DNA of 64,000 nt, taken from Gracilaria domingensis. Its lineage: Eukaryota > Rhodophyta > Florideophyceae > Gracilariales > Gracilariaceae. The position numbers and the translations under genes are program-made. Numbering within the stretch: position 1 is the first letter of the stretch; every line of letters begins with the position of its first letter. The stretch spans positions 30,234-94,233 of the forward strand of contig VCMS01000359.1 in NCBI GenBank assembly GCA_022539475.1. Direction: 5' to 3'. Below are positions 20,440 to 31,092 of the stretch, in pieces. The notes below the pieces were generated by a model that did not search any database, had not been told where the DNA came from, and saw only the letters and a list, made by a program, of their open reading frames with translations.

Positions 20440-20829
20440 TGCAAGTGTTCGAATGTTTTTGTGTGACGATAGAAATGGAAGATGGGGCGGAGAACTGCTG
20501 GGGTAAAGAGTGATACTTAAGTAAAAACGGTTAGGAAGCGCAGAACGGGAACATGGTTCACTTTGTGAAAGTGAGCGAAATGTATGATATGTGATTGTAC
20601 TGAATGAATGATAGGGCTTGTATGAGACGACAAGCCACAAAGTGTGATGATGTTTTATGAAAGGTAGGTGGAAGAGTAGAAAGTGTGCAATGAATGAAAC
20701 TGATTTCGAACCTGAGTTGTAAAGTAGTTGTAAAGTACGAGTTACGGGGAGCTTGAATACAGGATGAAAGGAGCCATTTTGGCTTCATAAATGACGTGAA
20801 CGGGTTCTATAGCTTCACTTGGATTGCCA

Positions 20830-21157
20830 TAATTAAAAGGATGGAGTTGGATTGCGCCCGAATACGTCTATAAAGGTCGTAGAAGCACTTATGAACGAAG
20901 GAGTTGTAGACATGTTATTGTTGATGACGGTGGAGCCAGGGTTTGGAGGACAGGCGTTTATGGAGGGTGTTCTTGACAAGGTGCGACATGCAAGGGAGTT
21001 GTACCCAAGAATAGGGATACAGGTGGATGGGGGTATTGGACTGAGTACTGTGAAAGGAGTAGTGAAGGCCGGTGCAAACATTTCAGTTGCAGGATCTGCC
21101 ATCTTTGGCTCGAGTAACCCAGCTCATGTCATAGCTGGTTTTCGAAAGGTTGGTTAG
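20830..21157 (+). pseudogene. ribulose-phosphate 3-epimerase, 3' half only (left copy)
   Basis: The frame encodes the C-terminal half of the (beta/alpha)8 barrel: [30 protein letters not shown] (catalytic VNPGFGGQ-type loop and the DxxLxMTV strand), GIQVDGGI with the metal-binding Asp, and AGANISVAGSAIFG, ending at the normal C terminus. The 5' half is deleted: sequence just before it (to about 20830) matches the right-arm flank upstream of RPE, and about 440 bp present in the right arm (about 57608-58047) are missing, with a short AAT overlap at the junction. A further 13-bp gap follows. The enzyme would interconvert ribulose-5-P and xylulose-5-P in the pentose phosphate/Calvin cycle, but this copy cannot. 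Confidence 0.85.
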
Positions 21158-21224
21158 AGATAGTAGCATAAATTTATTGTTTATTACATTGTTACCTTTA
21201 CGTGTTATCACGACTATATTCTCC

Positions 21225-21573
21225 GTCTCCATTGGAGATGTATTTCTCTTGTATCACAACCGGGAAAGGATGTGAGAGAACATAAATATATCCCCAGTGG
21301 ACGCTGAGAGGGAGGATGAACTACTCTACGTGCTACCATTGTTACCCATCTGGTGTCGAGTGGTGACATATACTTTTTTTGTCACAACCCACAAAGGATG
21401 TGACGGAAGAAGAACATGCCCCCAGTCGAGACAGAGGGTGAGCAACTCTAAGTACAATCACTAGTCCCTAGCTTGCCTCCACTGGCAATATCTTCCTGTT
21501 TTGCTATAACCATCGAGTGAGGTTATGGTGGAAGAGAAAAATATCGCCGGTCGAGGCGAGGTGGGTGGGGACT
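21225..21573. repeat. three tandem, diverged long hairpins
   Basis: Units at 21225-21309, 21349-21437 and 21470-21573, spaced about 123 bp, each fold into one imperfect hairpin of 85-105 nt. Apical stems are TCACAACC/GGATGTGA, GTCACAACC/GGATGTGAC and ATAACC/GGTTAT; the basal stems pair segments such as TCCATTGG with CCAGTGGA. They lie just 3' of the epimerase remnant. The whole block is absent from the right arm, inside its deletion. Confidence 0.65.
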
Positions 21574-21790
21574 ATGTGAAGAGGGGACAGAGAGATGGCG
21601 CTTAAATATTGGAAGGTGCGGAGGTGTACAGTAGATGTTTTGGCGGGAAATGGGATGAGGGAAACAGGGACAATCATGGTGCTGGATATAGCCCGTGTGG
21701 TTGGACAGTGGGGGTGGACAGCACAGTTTAGCTCGATTGCACTGTATCGCAGCGGAAACTTCGATCCAACTACTACTTCTTTTTCTGAAG

Positions 21791-22719
21791 ATGTCGAACG
21801 GATACGTGAAGAATGAGGAGCTGTTGGCGCTGTTGGAGGGGGAGGAGGTACCGCAGACGCCGTCACCAAAGCGGGAAGAGGACGTGATTACGGCGGCTGG
21901 TCGGATGTCGCAGAAGAAGGAAGTGGCCGATGAAGGAAAGAAGTGTGAGGCGAGGAGAGGGGATGGTGATGAGGTGGAGAAGGGGGTAGAATTGGAGGGG
22001 GAGGGGGTCGCAATGGAGAGAAGGGGTGCGGTGCATCTGAGTCAGTTAGAGGTTGGAGACCAGATAGAGAGTGGGGGCGGAGAGGGTGACAGGGAGATGC
22101 GGTTTGTGGGGGAGATGAAGGCGAGGGTGGGGATGTTGGGGTTGGTGATGAAGGAGCAACTGGACGATGGAATTGTGGAGATGTAACGGAAATGGGCGGT
22201 GTGGTGCTGAGTGGGGGTGGTAGTGGTGTTTCGGTTGAGGCGATTTCGAGCCTGCGGAATTCGTTGTCGGTATTGGGAGTGGAGATGAGAAATCATGTGT
22301 ATGGGATAGTGGAGTGTGCGGGAAGGGAGGTTGGAGAGTTGCGGGAGGAGAATAGGGTTCTGAACGAGAGGTTGGACGTGCTGGAGAAGGAGGTGAAGGA
22401 GCTGTGCAAGAGGCAAAGATTGGTGGAAGAGGAGACGGTGAAAGGAGGTGTGGAGGGAAAGACGGAGAAGGGAAGTGTGGGAAGGGTGGCGGTGCAGAAG
22501 GGGTCTCCTGTGACACCGAAGACAAAGGGTGGTGGGGTTGGGGATGGGAAGAGCCGTCTGAAGAAGAGGCGTAAGGAGATGAAGAAGGTGGTGGAGGAGG
22601 TGCCGCGGGAGGGAGTGGGAGCTCCGGTGGTGACTGGGTTTAGGAGTGCGGCGGAGGTAGCGCGGACTGCGAAGGGGATTCTGAGGGGACAGGAGGAGAG
22701 AAGGATGGGATGGATTTGA
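21791..22719 (+). pseudogene. coiled-coil protein of unknown function (left copy), 1-bp frameshift
   Basis: ATG at 21791 (MSNGYVKNEELLAL). The protein is highly charged, Glu/Gly-rich, with a central coiled coil (REVGELREENRVLNERLDVL, then EKEVKELCKRQRL) and a basic tail (SRLKKRRKEMKK). No family recognised. The frame stops at 22186 because one T is missing in GGAGAT-GTAACGG; the right copy reads GGAGATTGTAACGG and continues. The rest of the left frame is intact from 22192 to 22719. The antisense strand has long Pro/Ser/His-rich open frames that I regard as shadows of this gene's codon bias. Confidence 0.6.
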
Positions 22720-23169
22720 AGCCGTTTTGGGGCGAGGCGGGTATACGAGAAAGGGGAGAGTTGTGCACCTGACTTCTACAAAATGAACGCGTGATGGGCG
22801 AGAAATGGGTAAATAGCGGGGGTGGTGTGGACTGGGAAGAAGTGATGGGATGATTGAGGTGGGATGAGTTGCGATTGGCATTGCAACATGGGAGAAAATG
22901 GAAACGCAAACTAGCACGAGTGCAGTTTTGAGAGAGGGTCGCGGAAAAGAGTGAATGGGGTGGTGCGGCGAAGTAGAACCTCTACAAAAACTAGGGGACC
23001 CAAGAACTAAACTGCGCGAGATGGAATTTAATATTCCAAAATTTCTTGATTTTTTGAGTGCCAGCCTCTGCTACCCCCTCGCGCGCCCCAAATAGACCCA
23101 AAATTAGCTTAGTTTCCAAAGCGAACAGACTATATTCCACTTTGCAGAACACAGACGTGTGGGGTCACG

Positions 23170-23743
23170 CATGATTGAGAATCCGCATTCGGAGTATTGG
23201 ATGCTCCTCATCGCCGAATGGGCCGCTCGCGTTGCCCCGTTCATGCTATGGGAAGCATACGACCAGAACCGTGTTTGGTATTTGCCTCCGAGGTTACGGA
23301 ATGTGATTAGATCACTGGACTTATACACCGCGCTCGGTTTGGACGACAACGTCAGCGAGGTCATCAGCCTTATCGATCTCATCGATTCCATTGATTGGAT
23401 TACCGTTCCGGCGGAAAACGTCCCCAGAGGCGCTCGTTCGCACTACGACCGTTCGCCAGGGCGAAGACATCCGGGTGCCGGTGACTACGTGTATTACGAT
23501 CCCTGGGAGGGAATTACCGTCCCGAAGGAGCGGGCTCTCGTCCTACGCGGATTTCCTCGAGTGGTTCCGAGCGATCACCCTATTGGGTTCATGTTTTCCG
23601 ACAACTATTACTGCGTAGCAGAGGAGGACGATCCAATGGTAGATGATACTGTGGAAGACCCGACAACGGGAGGTCCGTCGGCGGCTTCCGCAGTAGTTCC
23701 GGTCGTCGGAGGGGCGGCTGCACCAGTGGCTCCTTTCGGTTGA
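23170..23743 (+). CDS. hypothetical protein starting at the inverted-repeat boundary
   Basis: ORF of about 190 codons from ATG 23170 (MIENPHSEYWMLL), directly after the end of the left arm. The first 150 residues look like a folded, Trp/Tyr-rich sequence (AAR VAPFMLWEAYD, VWYLPPRLRNVIRSL, DYVYYDPWEG); the last 45 are acidic then Pro/Ala/Val-rich. It resembles capsid-like or gag-like accessory ORFs of retroelements only in composition. An overlapping minus-strand frame (23608-24036) is also open, so the coding strand is not certain. Base use is GC-richer than in the arms. Confidence 0.3.
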
Positions 23744-24423
23744 GGCGTGGGCCTTTCGCAGGGGAATATGACCCTTGTGTGATAGCGGTGCGCAACCAAC
23801 TCCTCGGACTTGGGGTTCCGGTTCCACCAGATATGTACGACCTCGGCCAGCTGTTGGCATTGGGCGCGCAGGCTTTCGCGAGTCAGCCTCCCTAAGCGGG
23901 GCCGTCCAACCCTGGAGGTGTTGGTCCTTTGACAGGATGGCAGTGATCCCAACGGTGGGTTCCCTCCATGATGGGCTGTGGTAGGCTCTCCCTGTAAACC
24001 CTGGTTATAGGCTGTGTTGCCCCAAAATAATTCCAAAATGTGACCGCCGTACCTGCTACATGCTCAAAATGTGACCCGTATGTGGCCACCTGGGACTGCA
24101 GCAATTTTTCCAATTTATTTTTTGTCCCCATATGAGAACGAATATGGTTCCGCCGGGTGTCCCGAGCTGTGTACGATCTCCTGGTGACATTTCGGTAGAA
24201 CTTTGCCCCCAATGAATGCAGGTACTGCCCACATACTGCACTGGGCTTTCAAATGAAGCACGCGCTCGTCTCTTACGGCCACACCGCCACCCCATCTCTT
24301 CCCCGCGCCCAGAACGCTCCTACGACCACACCTACACCCCATCTCGTCCTCGCGCCTCGAACGCTTTTCCAAGATCGTTTTCCCTCGCCCATGCCGCGGT
24401 TTGCACCCCGTGCGCATCTCTAC

Positions 24424-24670
24424 GTTGGCATCGCACGATGTCGACTGCTGCCTCATGCCCGAGGTGATCTTCTAACTGGACGGCAAGGCCGGCCTGTTTG
24501 AGAACATTGAGAACAGGCTGCGATCCGAGCGCCCCATGGTCTCCGTCGTGGCCGACGGAGCTGGTGTAGAGCTCATTGAGCGCGAAATGCCCTCTGATGG
24601 GGTTGATGCCTCGGGAAACAAGAAGCTGCCTGATGTGGGGCTGTGGCTCCTGCGTTCGTGGCTAATGTTC
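24424..24670 (+). pseudogene. phosphofructokinase (plant-type) fragment with in-frame stop
   Basis: One frame reads TLASHDVDCCLMPEVIF, then TAA at 24473-24475, then LDGKAGLFENIENRLRSERP, MVSVVADGAGVELIE and DASGNKKLPDVGLWL. These match the central part of group-III (plant-type) 6-phosphofructokinases: ATLASRDVD.CLIPE, the GGLFE segment, VVAEGAG and DASGN..DVG. The enzyme phosphorylates fructose-6-phosphate in glycolysis. Neither the N-terminal ATP-binding half nor the C-terminal part is present near it, and the conserved Glu of AEGAG is Asp. It is an orphan exon-sized relic, not a working gene. Confidence 0.75.
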
Positions 24671-25127
24671 TCCAACATCTTTGCCCCACTGAATTGTGCT
24701 GGAGAAACCTTGCTCCGTGAATACGTCTGCTGTGTTGTCTTCCTTTCAAGCGTATTCGTGCGATAAGACAACATCACTTCTGCAAAGGCAAGGAATATTA
24801 TTATTCGAGGCATTCGAGCATGCTTTTCATGCGAATTATTCGTCGATTGATACTAACCTTGTTATTCTTCGAACAGCGGGAAATTTGCAATTTATGGGTC
24901 GCCGCTACTTATCTTCTTCCAGGGAAGGCTCTAATTTCACCACTCTTGGGGAACACAAACTTTCCCAAGTCCAAAGCGCAATTGGGGCTCAGGGATCAAT
25001 TGCTGATGTCAACCCCGACAGAAATTTCTGTTGCTAATGGTCATGGCATGAATGAAGAAGCGCGAACAAAATAGAAGTCGAAGAAGCACGGCCCTTATGG
25101 AGAGAAAATAAGCGAAAGGAACTCGCA

Positions 25128-26115
25128 ATGAAATGGGCGAGGGCAGCTAGTTCGAAGCGCGGCCGAAAGCGTACGATGTTTCCTCATCACCATCCGATCA
25201 TTGGCCATCGTGTACAGGTTGTTTCAGCAAACCCTCCGTTGCACTCTTCACTTTCATTCTCAACTTCATCGGAAATGACAAGCGCATTGCCGGTGTCGTC
25301 ATTCTTGCATAATCCAAGCGCTACGGACGATCTGCATGTTTCTTCCAGTGAGATTACGTCTGCCGTCGTTATGTCAATCGGAGCATCGGTCTCGGAGCCC
25401 ATATCTACGCCAGTTGCGATGTCAAGCCCGGGGCAGATATCTGATTCTTTTCCCCTATCATCTGTCCCAATCCTCTCATCCGTTGCTGTTCCAGCGGTGC
25501 CTGCTTTGAAAATGCAACATGTACAATCTTCGAACTTTGGAGCTGGGCACGATCCTGACACAGGATTTAACCCACTTTCTTTGAACGCCTCTCACCAGTT
25601 CTCCACCTTGTAACAGCAGAAAGAGCCCCCAGAATGGCATGAATGCGACAACGGTGAGTAAAATGCCTGCCGAAGACAGCTCTATTGCTGTGTACGAAAC
25701 TGTTCCCCATAATCGGAGAGATCAACTTCAGATTTCCGGTGCTACAACATCTATCGCTACCGCAGCTGTGGTTTGTGCGACAGACTTGAAGGAGTCTCGA
25801 GTGCAACAAAGTGGAGTGTCCAACGACATTATTGAGAGAGGAGAGTCAAAGATGCACTCCACCGGACCAGTCATTGGCACCTCATCTCACGTTAAAGCTG
25901 ATTGCGAAAGTGGAGCAGATCAAGCGATTGGCGGGGAAGGACAAAGCTCTAGGGGCGACAAGGAAGAAGCGGATTATGCTGTTCAAACGCCTGTAACCGA
26001 GCAATCAGAGGATGTTCGTGCTGACGAACGTACCAACGAACTAGACGCTAGGGGGACAATTCTCATGATGGAACATGAAACACAGAACAGAAAATCTTCT
26101 CCCGGCAGTGAATGA
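25128..26115 (+). other. two consecutive Ser/Thr-rich ORFs of unknown nature
   Basis: 25128-25613 encodes 161 residues (basic start RGRKRT, then Ser/Pro/Val-rich). 25639-26115 encodes 158 residues, acidic, Ser/Thr/Gln-rich. They are in different frames, 25 bp apart. Composition suggests disordered protein or chance open frame; no domain is recognised and no convincing intron joins them. Confidence 0.2.
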
Positions 26116-26963
26116 ACTGCAAAACAATTCGAAGAGCAAGGAAAGCGGGCTCAGGAGAATGGGCTGGAAAGGAGTTTGAGGATACACAAGAGTCTTTCCA
26201 AGAGGACTGCGGCGATGATCTAATGAATTATTTGACTTGGCAGAGCCTAGGTAGCATTGAAAACCCGTAAACCGAATAGACCTCATGCATCCGGAAGAAC
26301 CTGTTATTGCTCCGTGTCGTGCACTAGGTGGTACGAGGTCCTTGTGGATTCTGTTTCTGGCTATAGAGGTACATATAGCGACATTTGCTAGGCCATCGAC
26401 ACTGTTTACTCTTTGTTTCAGGAAATGTAACCCCATAGCTATATATTGTAGTGTAGATTGATTTGAGACTTCGACATTGCGTTGTCATATGACAATGGAT
26501 GTCACAGCTTTCTACCGAGATCAAGAAACCCGCGCAATATCGAATGGGCAAACAAACTCTGAGCTTCGATGTGGTTGTGTTACATAGTTATCATGATGCT
26601 GCCGATAGATGCACCGCGACGAGGACATTGCATGGTGATCTTTTTGTCACAGAAGAGTTGCTGCCTCCTTTGGTCTTGGTAGGCCCCTGAGTTTCCCTCT
26701 CTCGGATTTGAAACTTACCTGAAGGTGTTCTCGAGAGCGAACCTGTGGGTATTTACCATCTTTTGTAGTGTCTACTGCACTTCTTCACTAAACCCTTCCG
26801 TCGCATATAACAATATCAGAGCAGAGATTGATGATGTGCGTAGGCGCCTACAGGCGATACAGTCCTGACGGGCCAGATCCGCGCATCATACTGAAAATGA
26901 AACCATGATCTTCCCATCTTAACTGATAGGTTCATCTGAAGAGACTAGAGATGTACGCACATT

Positions 26964-28044
26964 CTATCCGAAGAACCTGCGGACGGTACCGTAGGCGTGT
27001 CCGACTGCGGTTCGCATGTTACTTTGAATTTCATTCAAGAGTCTCTCCTCGTCCGTCAACTCCACATCCATACCATCCCAATCGCATGGGGCTTCGCTGT
27101 TATTATCGAACGAATTGAAACCTTGTGCCGATGGCTGAGTATCGTCGATAAAGTACAGCTTTCCTTCTTGATTTCTCAACCCCAAAATCCATTGCCTGCC
27201 ACCATATCACATAATGGACGACATTTGTGCTATTAGAACAACTATGTCCGATAGGATGAAAACCGGAGTTCTTACAAACCAACGTAAAACGTCAGCAGCT
27301 GAGATAGAACTGGGATGCTGCAGTCCTGATATCCCGGATTTGTCCCTTCCAGGTAGATTTGAAACTGGAGGTCTTACTAAGCTTTGATGTCGATCTTCTC
27401 CACCCTGGTGCGAGCTGCATCCTTGAGGCTCTGAATCTTCTCGGTCTTTGGAAGGTTCAGAATCAAATTCGGCTCTCATGTGAGAAAAGAGGGACGTCGT
27501 GTCCATTCCATTAGCTGGTTGTCCTCCCATTGCCTCTTTGTTGTCTATGCCATCCAGCGCTGGATTCCTAGCGTCAAAATAGGAGTGACCTGGGTACGAA
27601 TCTGTAGAGCCCCGAGATGAATGACTTGGATCATACGGCGGTTCTGAACTGGACCATTCTTTCCGACTCTCATTGTAAATGCTAGAGTTTGTTCTACCTG
27701 AGCCAAGCGCTGTATTTTGTCGGTCGCCATGCAGTGGAGTTTTGATGCTTTCCATATGTGGTGATTGATTGGGTACAACAGCACGGAATGACTCTCGACG
27801 ACGTTTTAAGCATCAAAGAAGTGGGTACTACATCTCTTGCAGCTACAAGAGCCAGCTTTCTGTACGAAAGCTGAGCTCCTACCCGCTCACCTGTAACCAA
27901 AGGCAAAGATATTGCTACAACCACTGCAGCTAAAAACAAAGGTGGTATAGAAGATCTCCGATAATCACGGTGTGAGCATGTCACAGGGAAGGCATGAGAG
28001 CTTCGGTTTTTGACAAGCGGTGGCGGCAGTGAATGAAAAGCCAT
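26964..28044 (-). CDS. spliced gene for a membrane-anchored protein of unknown function
   Basis: Three pieces join into one frame with two short introns. Exon 1 runs from ATG 28044 (MAFHSLPPPL, basic Ser/Arg-rich leader, then the hydrophobic helix PPLFLAAVVVAISLPLV) to 27891. Intron 1 (27890-27794, 97 bp) starts GTGAGC and ends CGAG, giving LVT-ESFRAVV. Exon 2 runs from 27793 to about 27285: a long Ser/Gly/Pro/Asp-rich linker ending ISAADVLRW. Intron 2 (about 80-90 bp) ends GGTGGCAG at 27196 and has a CTAAT branch-like site; its donor could be GTTTGT or, less well in frame, GTAAGA. Exon 3 (27195-26964) reads QWILGLRNQEGKLYFIDDTQ, then a segment ending GHAYGTVRRFFG. No family recognised. The leader plus one helix suggests plastid or ER membrane anchoring. 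This is the best-preserved host-like gene between the arms. Confidence 0.55.
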
Positions 28045-28370
28045 CTCTAGCACGTTTCACGTTTGAATATGCTTTTGCATGAAAAGTTCAGTGAGTAGGC
28101 TTTTTCAGCCCTTGTGCGTCTCTGAACAGCAGCTCATCGTTGCGGGGCTGTTACAGGGAGCTCTTTAAGGCGATGAAGCCGACGAGGTATTCTGCTATGC
28201 GTATGGTACCAGGAAGCGAAAGAGCCAGGCCTAATTCTTTCAAACACCGCTCCATCCAAGGAGTAGACTTCTCACGTCTGGGATTCGATAAATCATCTGA
28301 ATTGTCTGTATATTATTTTAGGGTAGCTATCGATTTCAATCGGCATTATTTAGGATGATCCGATTATCTC

Positions 28371-29036
28371 ATGGAACCTTTAATGTTCGCACCAGCTGAC
28401 CAGGTCCGCAGGCTTTCTCAAGTCGTTACTCCTCACCGTCCCAGGTTGTTGCTCATTCCTAATTTCCCGACAGCCGTTGTAAGGCGGGTATCTTCACGAG
28501 GTCGTCCATTTTCTACACATCAGAAGCTGCGCATGGTTGGTTGCCATGCTACATTTGTTGGGTTCCATGCAATCCGGCTACCCTGTCGTCGGCTGAGGCG
28601 AACAAGAGCTTGCGAAGCTCGACCAGCACTACGTTCCCCTGTAAGAATGGCTGGCGGAGTACCGAAGGTTTCGTATAAGGCACCTGGCGCCCAGAACCAT
28701 GAATTTATAGACATCTTCAACCGTCTCTACCGAGAACGAATTATATATGGGGGACAGGACCTCGACGATGAGTCTGCGAATCAAATTATTGCAGTTCTGC
28801 TCTACCTAAAGAACTACGATGCCAAAGTGAACGTCTCAATGTATTTCAATTGCCCCGGTGGCACAATACCTGCAGGTGTGGCTGTCTATGACTGCATGCA
28901 AGCTATGAAATACCCCGTGGTAACATTGAATTTAGGCTTAGCTGCTTCTATGAGCGCCAATATGGTAGGAATTGCTGACATTGACATAGAAATTGACGGG
29001 GTGGCTGTCATTGAGACCACTGCGGATGGAGAGTGA
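28371..29036 (+). pseudogene. ClpP-like serine protease subunit with plastid-type leader, C-terminally truncated
   Basis: The ORF begins MEPLMFAPAD and has about 90 Arg/Ser-rich residues without acidic ones (VVRRVSSRGRPFSTHQKLR), typical of a chloroplast transit peptide. Then comes ClpP homology: FNRLYRERIIYGGQDLDDES, AVLLYLKNYDAKVNVSMYFN, CPGGTIPAGVAVYDCMQAMK and LGLAASMSANMVGI, the last containing the nucleophile Ser of the AASM motif. The family normally continues for about 90 more residues with the catalytic His (MIHQP) and Asp; here the similarity ends near 28990 and a stop follows at 29034-29036. I could not find the missing part in any frame up to 29350, so it is either a truncated pseudogene or the rest follows an intron I cannot place. 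Confidence 0.65.
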
Positions 29037-31092
29037 AAAACGGGCGGGCTACGGAGAGGTGTGCCACTCGGACTTGCACTCACGCTTGAAGTTGGCGTTG
29101 CTGTTGGGAAACGTAGCGGAGAGCAGGACGCGTACGGATGAAGGCTCTCTATCCTCTTGGCGGGCGGAAACGCGATCCCCGGTTTCTTGGCTATTACTGC
29201 GAACATAAGAAAAGTAATCCAAGTTCTTATCTTCATTGTCGCGTAATATGATGACGGGCTGCTTGCTGCAGAATTGTACAGTTTCGGGCGATAGGTTCTG
29301 AGGAAGCATACCAATAGGTGACAGAAGCCGGTACACACCTCTTTCAAATACCGTCGGTACTGGTTGGCTAGGTGCCCTTCGACACTTAGAAATATGCTCT
29401 GGAGTCTCTCGCCTGCCGTACGATAGTAGCGATATATGGTGAGCGCGGTTGAAATAGGTACTTCGCTACTATCAAATCGAAATCAACATTTGAGCAAAGC
29501 GACGCTTCTGTAAGCTTTTCATTGCTACTTACATGATAGATTGGTATGTGCTCATGCGATCTTCAAGAATCTGCTTGATCATATCGGTTTTGAAGATGCC
29601 GTGATTTTGTCCCCTTTTCGGGGGCGTCTTGACGTTCTTGCGGGTGTTGCGAGGAATGCATCATGGTGTGATATGCAATTCTGCTGAAACGATCACACAT
29701 TCTCCAAACCGAGAAGAGCGGGAAATGATCAATTTCCAAGGGTATCGACAACAAAAGAAACTACCGTTGGTTTCTGAAATGTTAAGTACCGGTCCTCATT
29801 GCTCTCGCGGTTGCTTTTGTGCTGTACTTTACTTTTGGTCGAAGGTCAATCTAGTCTCTCTTCTATACTTCCAGGGAAGATTGACTCCAAAGATTCAGTT
29901 GGTCTCCCATGGGGTAAAGTGTGATACTTTTCTTCATCGGTAAGTTTATCGCATAAATTCGAAAGACGTGAGACGCTGAGTATCGCTCCGTGCACTACAA
30001 TACCCACGTCAGCGTCGCGCGCGAGCCCATTCCCATGCCGCCGCTCGTGCTCACCGTCATGTCGCCCGAAGCCTCCTAAATTGCCATCTCTTGCCTCTAC
30101 GCGTGCATCCCGTACCTGTTTGCCATCGCTACCAGCCTCTCGTACGCGCCGTGCTCCGAGATTGTGCACATTTGCTTGGAAATCTACAACCTCGACTGGA
30201 ACAAGCGCGGTGGCGGCAATCAGGCGCTGACGATACCAACCGCGATGGCACCATCAGCATTTGGGTGCTCGCCTCTATGCGCAATAAACAGTAAAACGAG
30301 AGCAAAACGCTGTCCGTCGGCCCCGAGTCATGGATCGAGGAGATTGTGCGCAGCCCACACGTGGAATAAAGCGCGCGCGCCGGCCCTTTTCCTGTCGTGG
30401 GGTGGCGGCGGCAACGTGACCGATGACGAGGGCGATGCAATGGCCACCAATGCTGCTCATCCCTTTCTGGCGGAAAGGACGGCGCCCAAGCCCAGCTGCT
30501 GCTATCACTGGGTCTTGCGCGTCGCGGGCGGTGACGCGCGTGCGTGGGAGTCTCGCGGACTTGATGACAGTTCGCGTGCCGCGTTTGTACGCCTTGAGCC
30601 GACGACTGGCTACCATATGAGAGCGCGTAAGGCCGAAGTGTTGATATGCCGTACAAATCTGTCTTGTGTGGCATGGGAGTCGTTGAAACCCCTAGAGGCG
30701 CTTCCGGGACCTCTTACAGCTGTCGATTTCTGTCTTATCAAGTTCATATCGCGCAGTCGATGAGAGATGGGGGTCTTTACGTGCAATGCAGCTCATGGGT
30801 CTCTTCGAATGTTTCAGTTTGTCAATTTGTGAGCAGAACCCACTTTGCCTCCGGACAGGACGTGCGGTACGGAAAAAGATCGCGGTGTGTCGCACTACAA
30901 CGCACGTTGTTGTGAAATCCGTGTCGCGTTTGAAATCGGTTCCAATGCTGATCGGTTAAGGTGACTTGGGGCCTCAATGACAGTTCTCTGAATCTTGAAA
31001 GAATGGTGAAAACAGTAGAATGTGCGGAGTTAGAGCTTGTGAGAGAGGATCAGGTGGATTGCGCAATCACCGTAACATAGGCAGCGCTTGAC
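29037..31092. other. no assignable gene; GC-rich degenerate coding-like stretch at 30.0-30.6 kb
   Basis: Between the ClpP-like relic and the DmX pseudogene no complete gene is seen. From about 30000 to 30370 one frame reads like old protein sequence with stops (LVLTVMSPEAS, stop, IAISCLYACIPYLFAIATSL), and a neighbouring frame has DGTISIWVLASMRNKQ and SWIEEIVRSPHVE, hinting at a decayed WD-repeat or similar gene. I cannot name it. Confidence 0.3.

Larger units (their letters stand above)
14870..23157 (+). repeat. left arm of a large inverted duplication
   Basis: From about 14870 to 23157 the sequence reappears in reverse complement at 56235-64000. The inner boundary is sharp: both arms share ...TTTGCAGAACACAGACG (left end 23157, right start 56235) and differ beyond it. 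The outer boundary is outside the window on the right. Long stretches are identical or nearly so (for example 19441-19560), others differ by several percent, and each arm has private deletions. No percentage was computed. Confidence 0.95.

Noticed and set aside
22042-22917. Long Pro/Ser/His-rich open frame on minus, repeated at 56301-57605 on plus as a 434-codon frame
   Set aside because: It is the exact antisense of the Glu/Gly/Lys-rich coiled-coil gene and runs on across the RPE remnant and non-coding flank. The composition is that of a shadow frame.
29846-30169. Arg/Gly/Asp-rich frame on minus near 30 kb
   Set aside because: It is antisense to the coding-like GC-rich stretch on plus and has a low-complexity composition.
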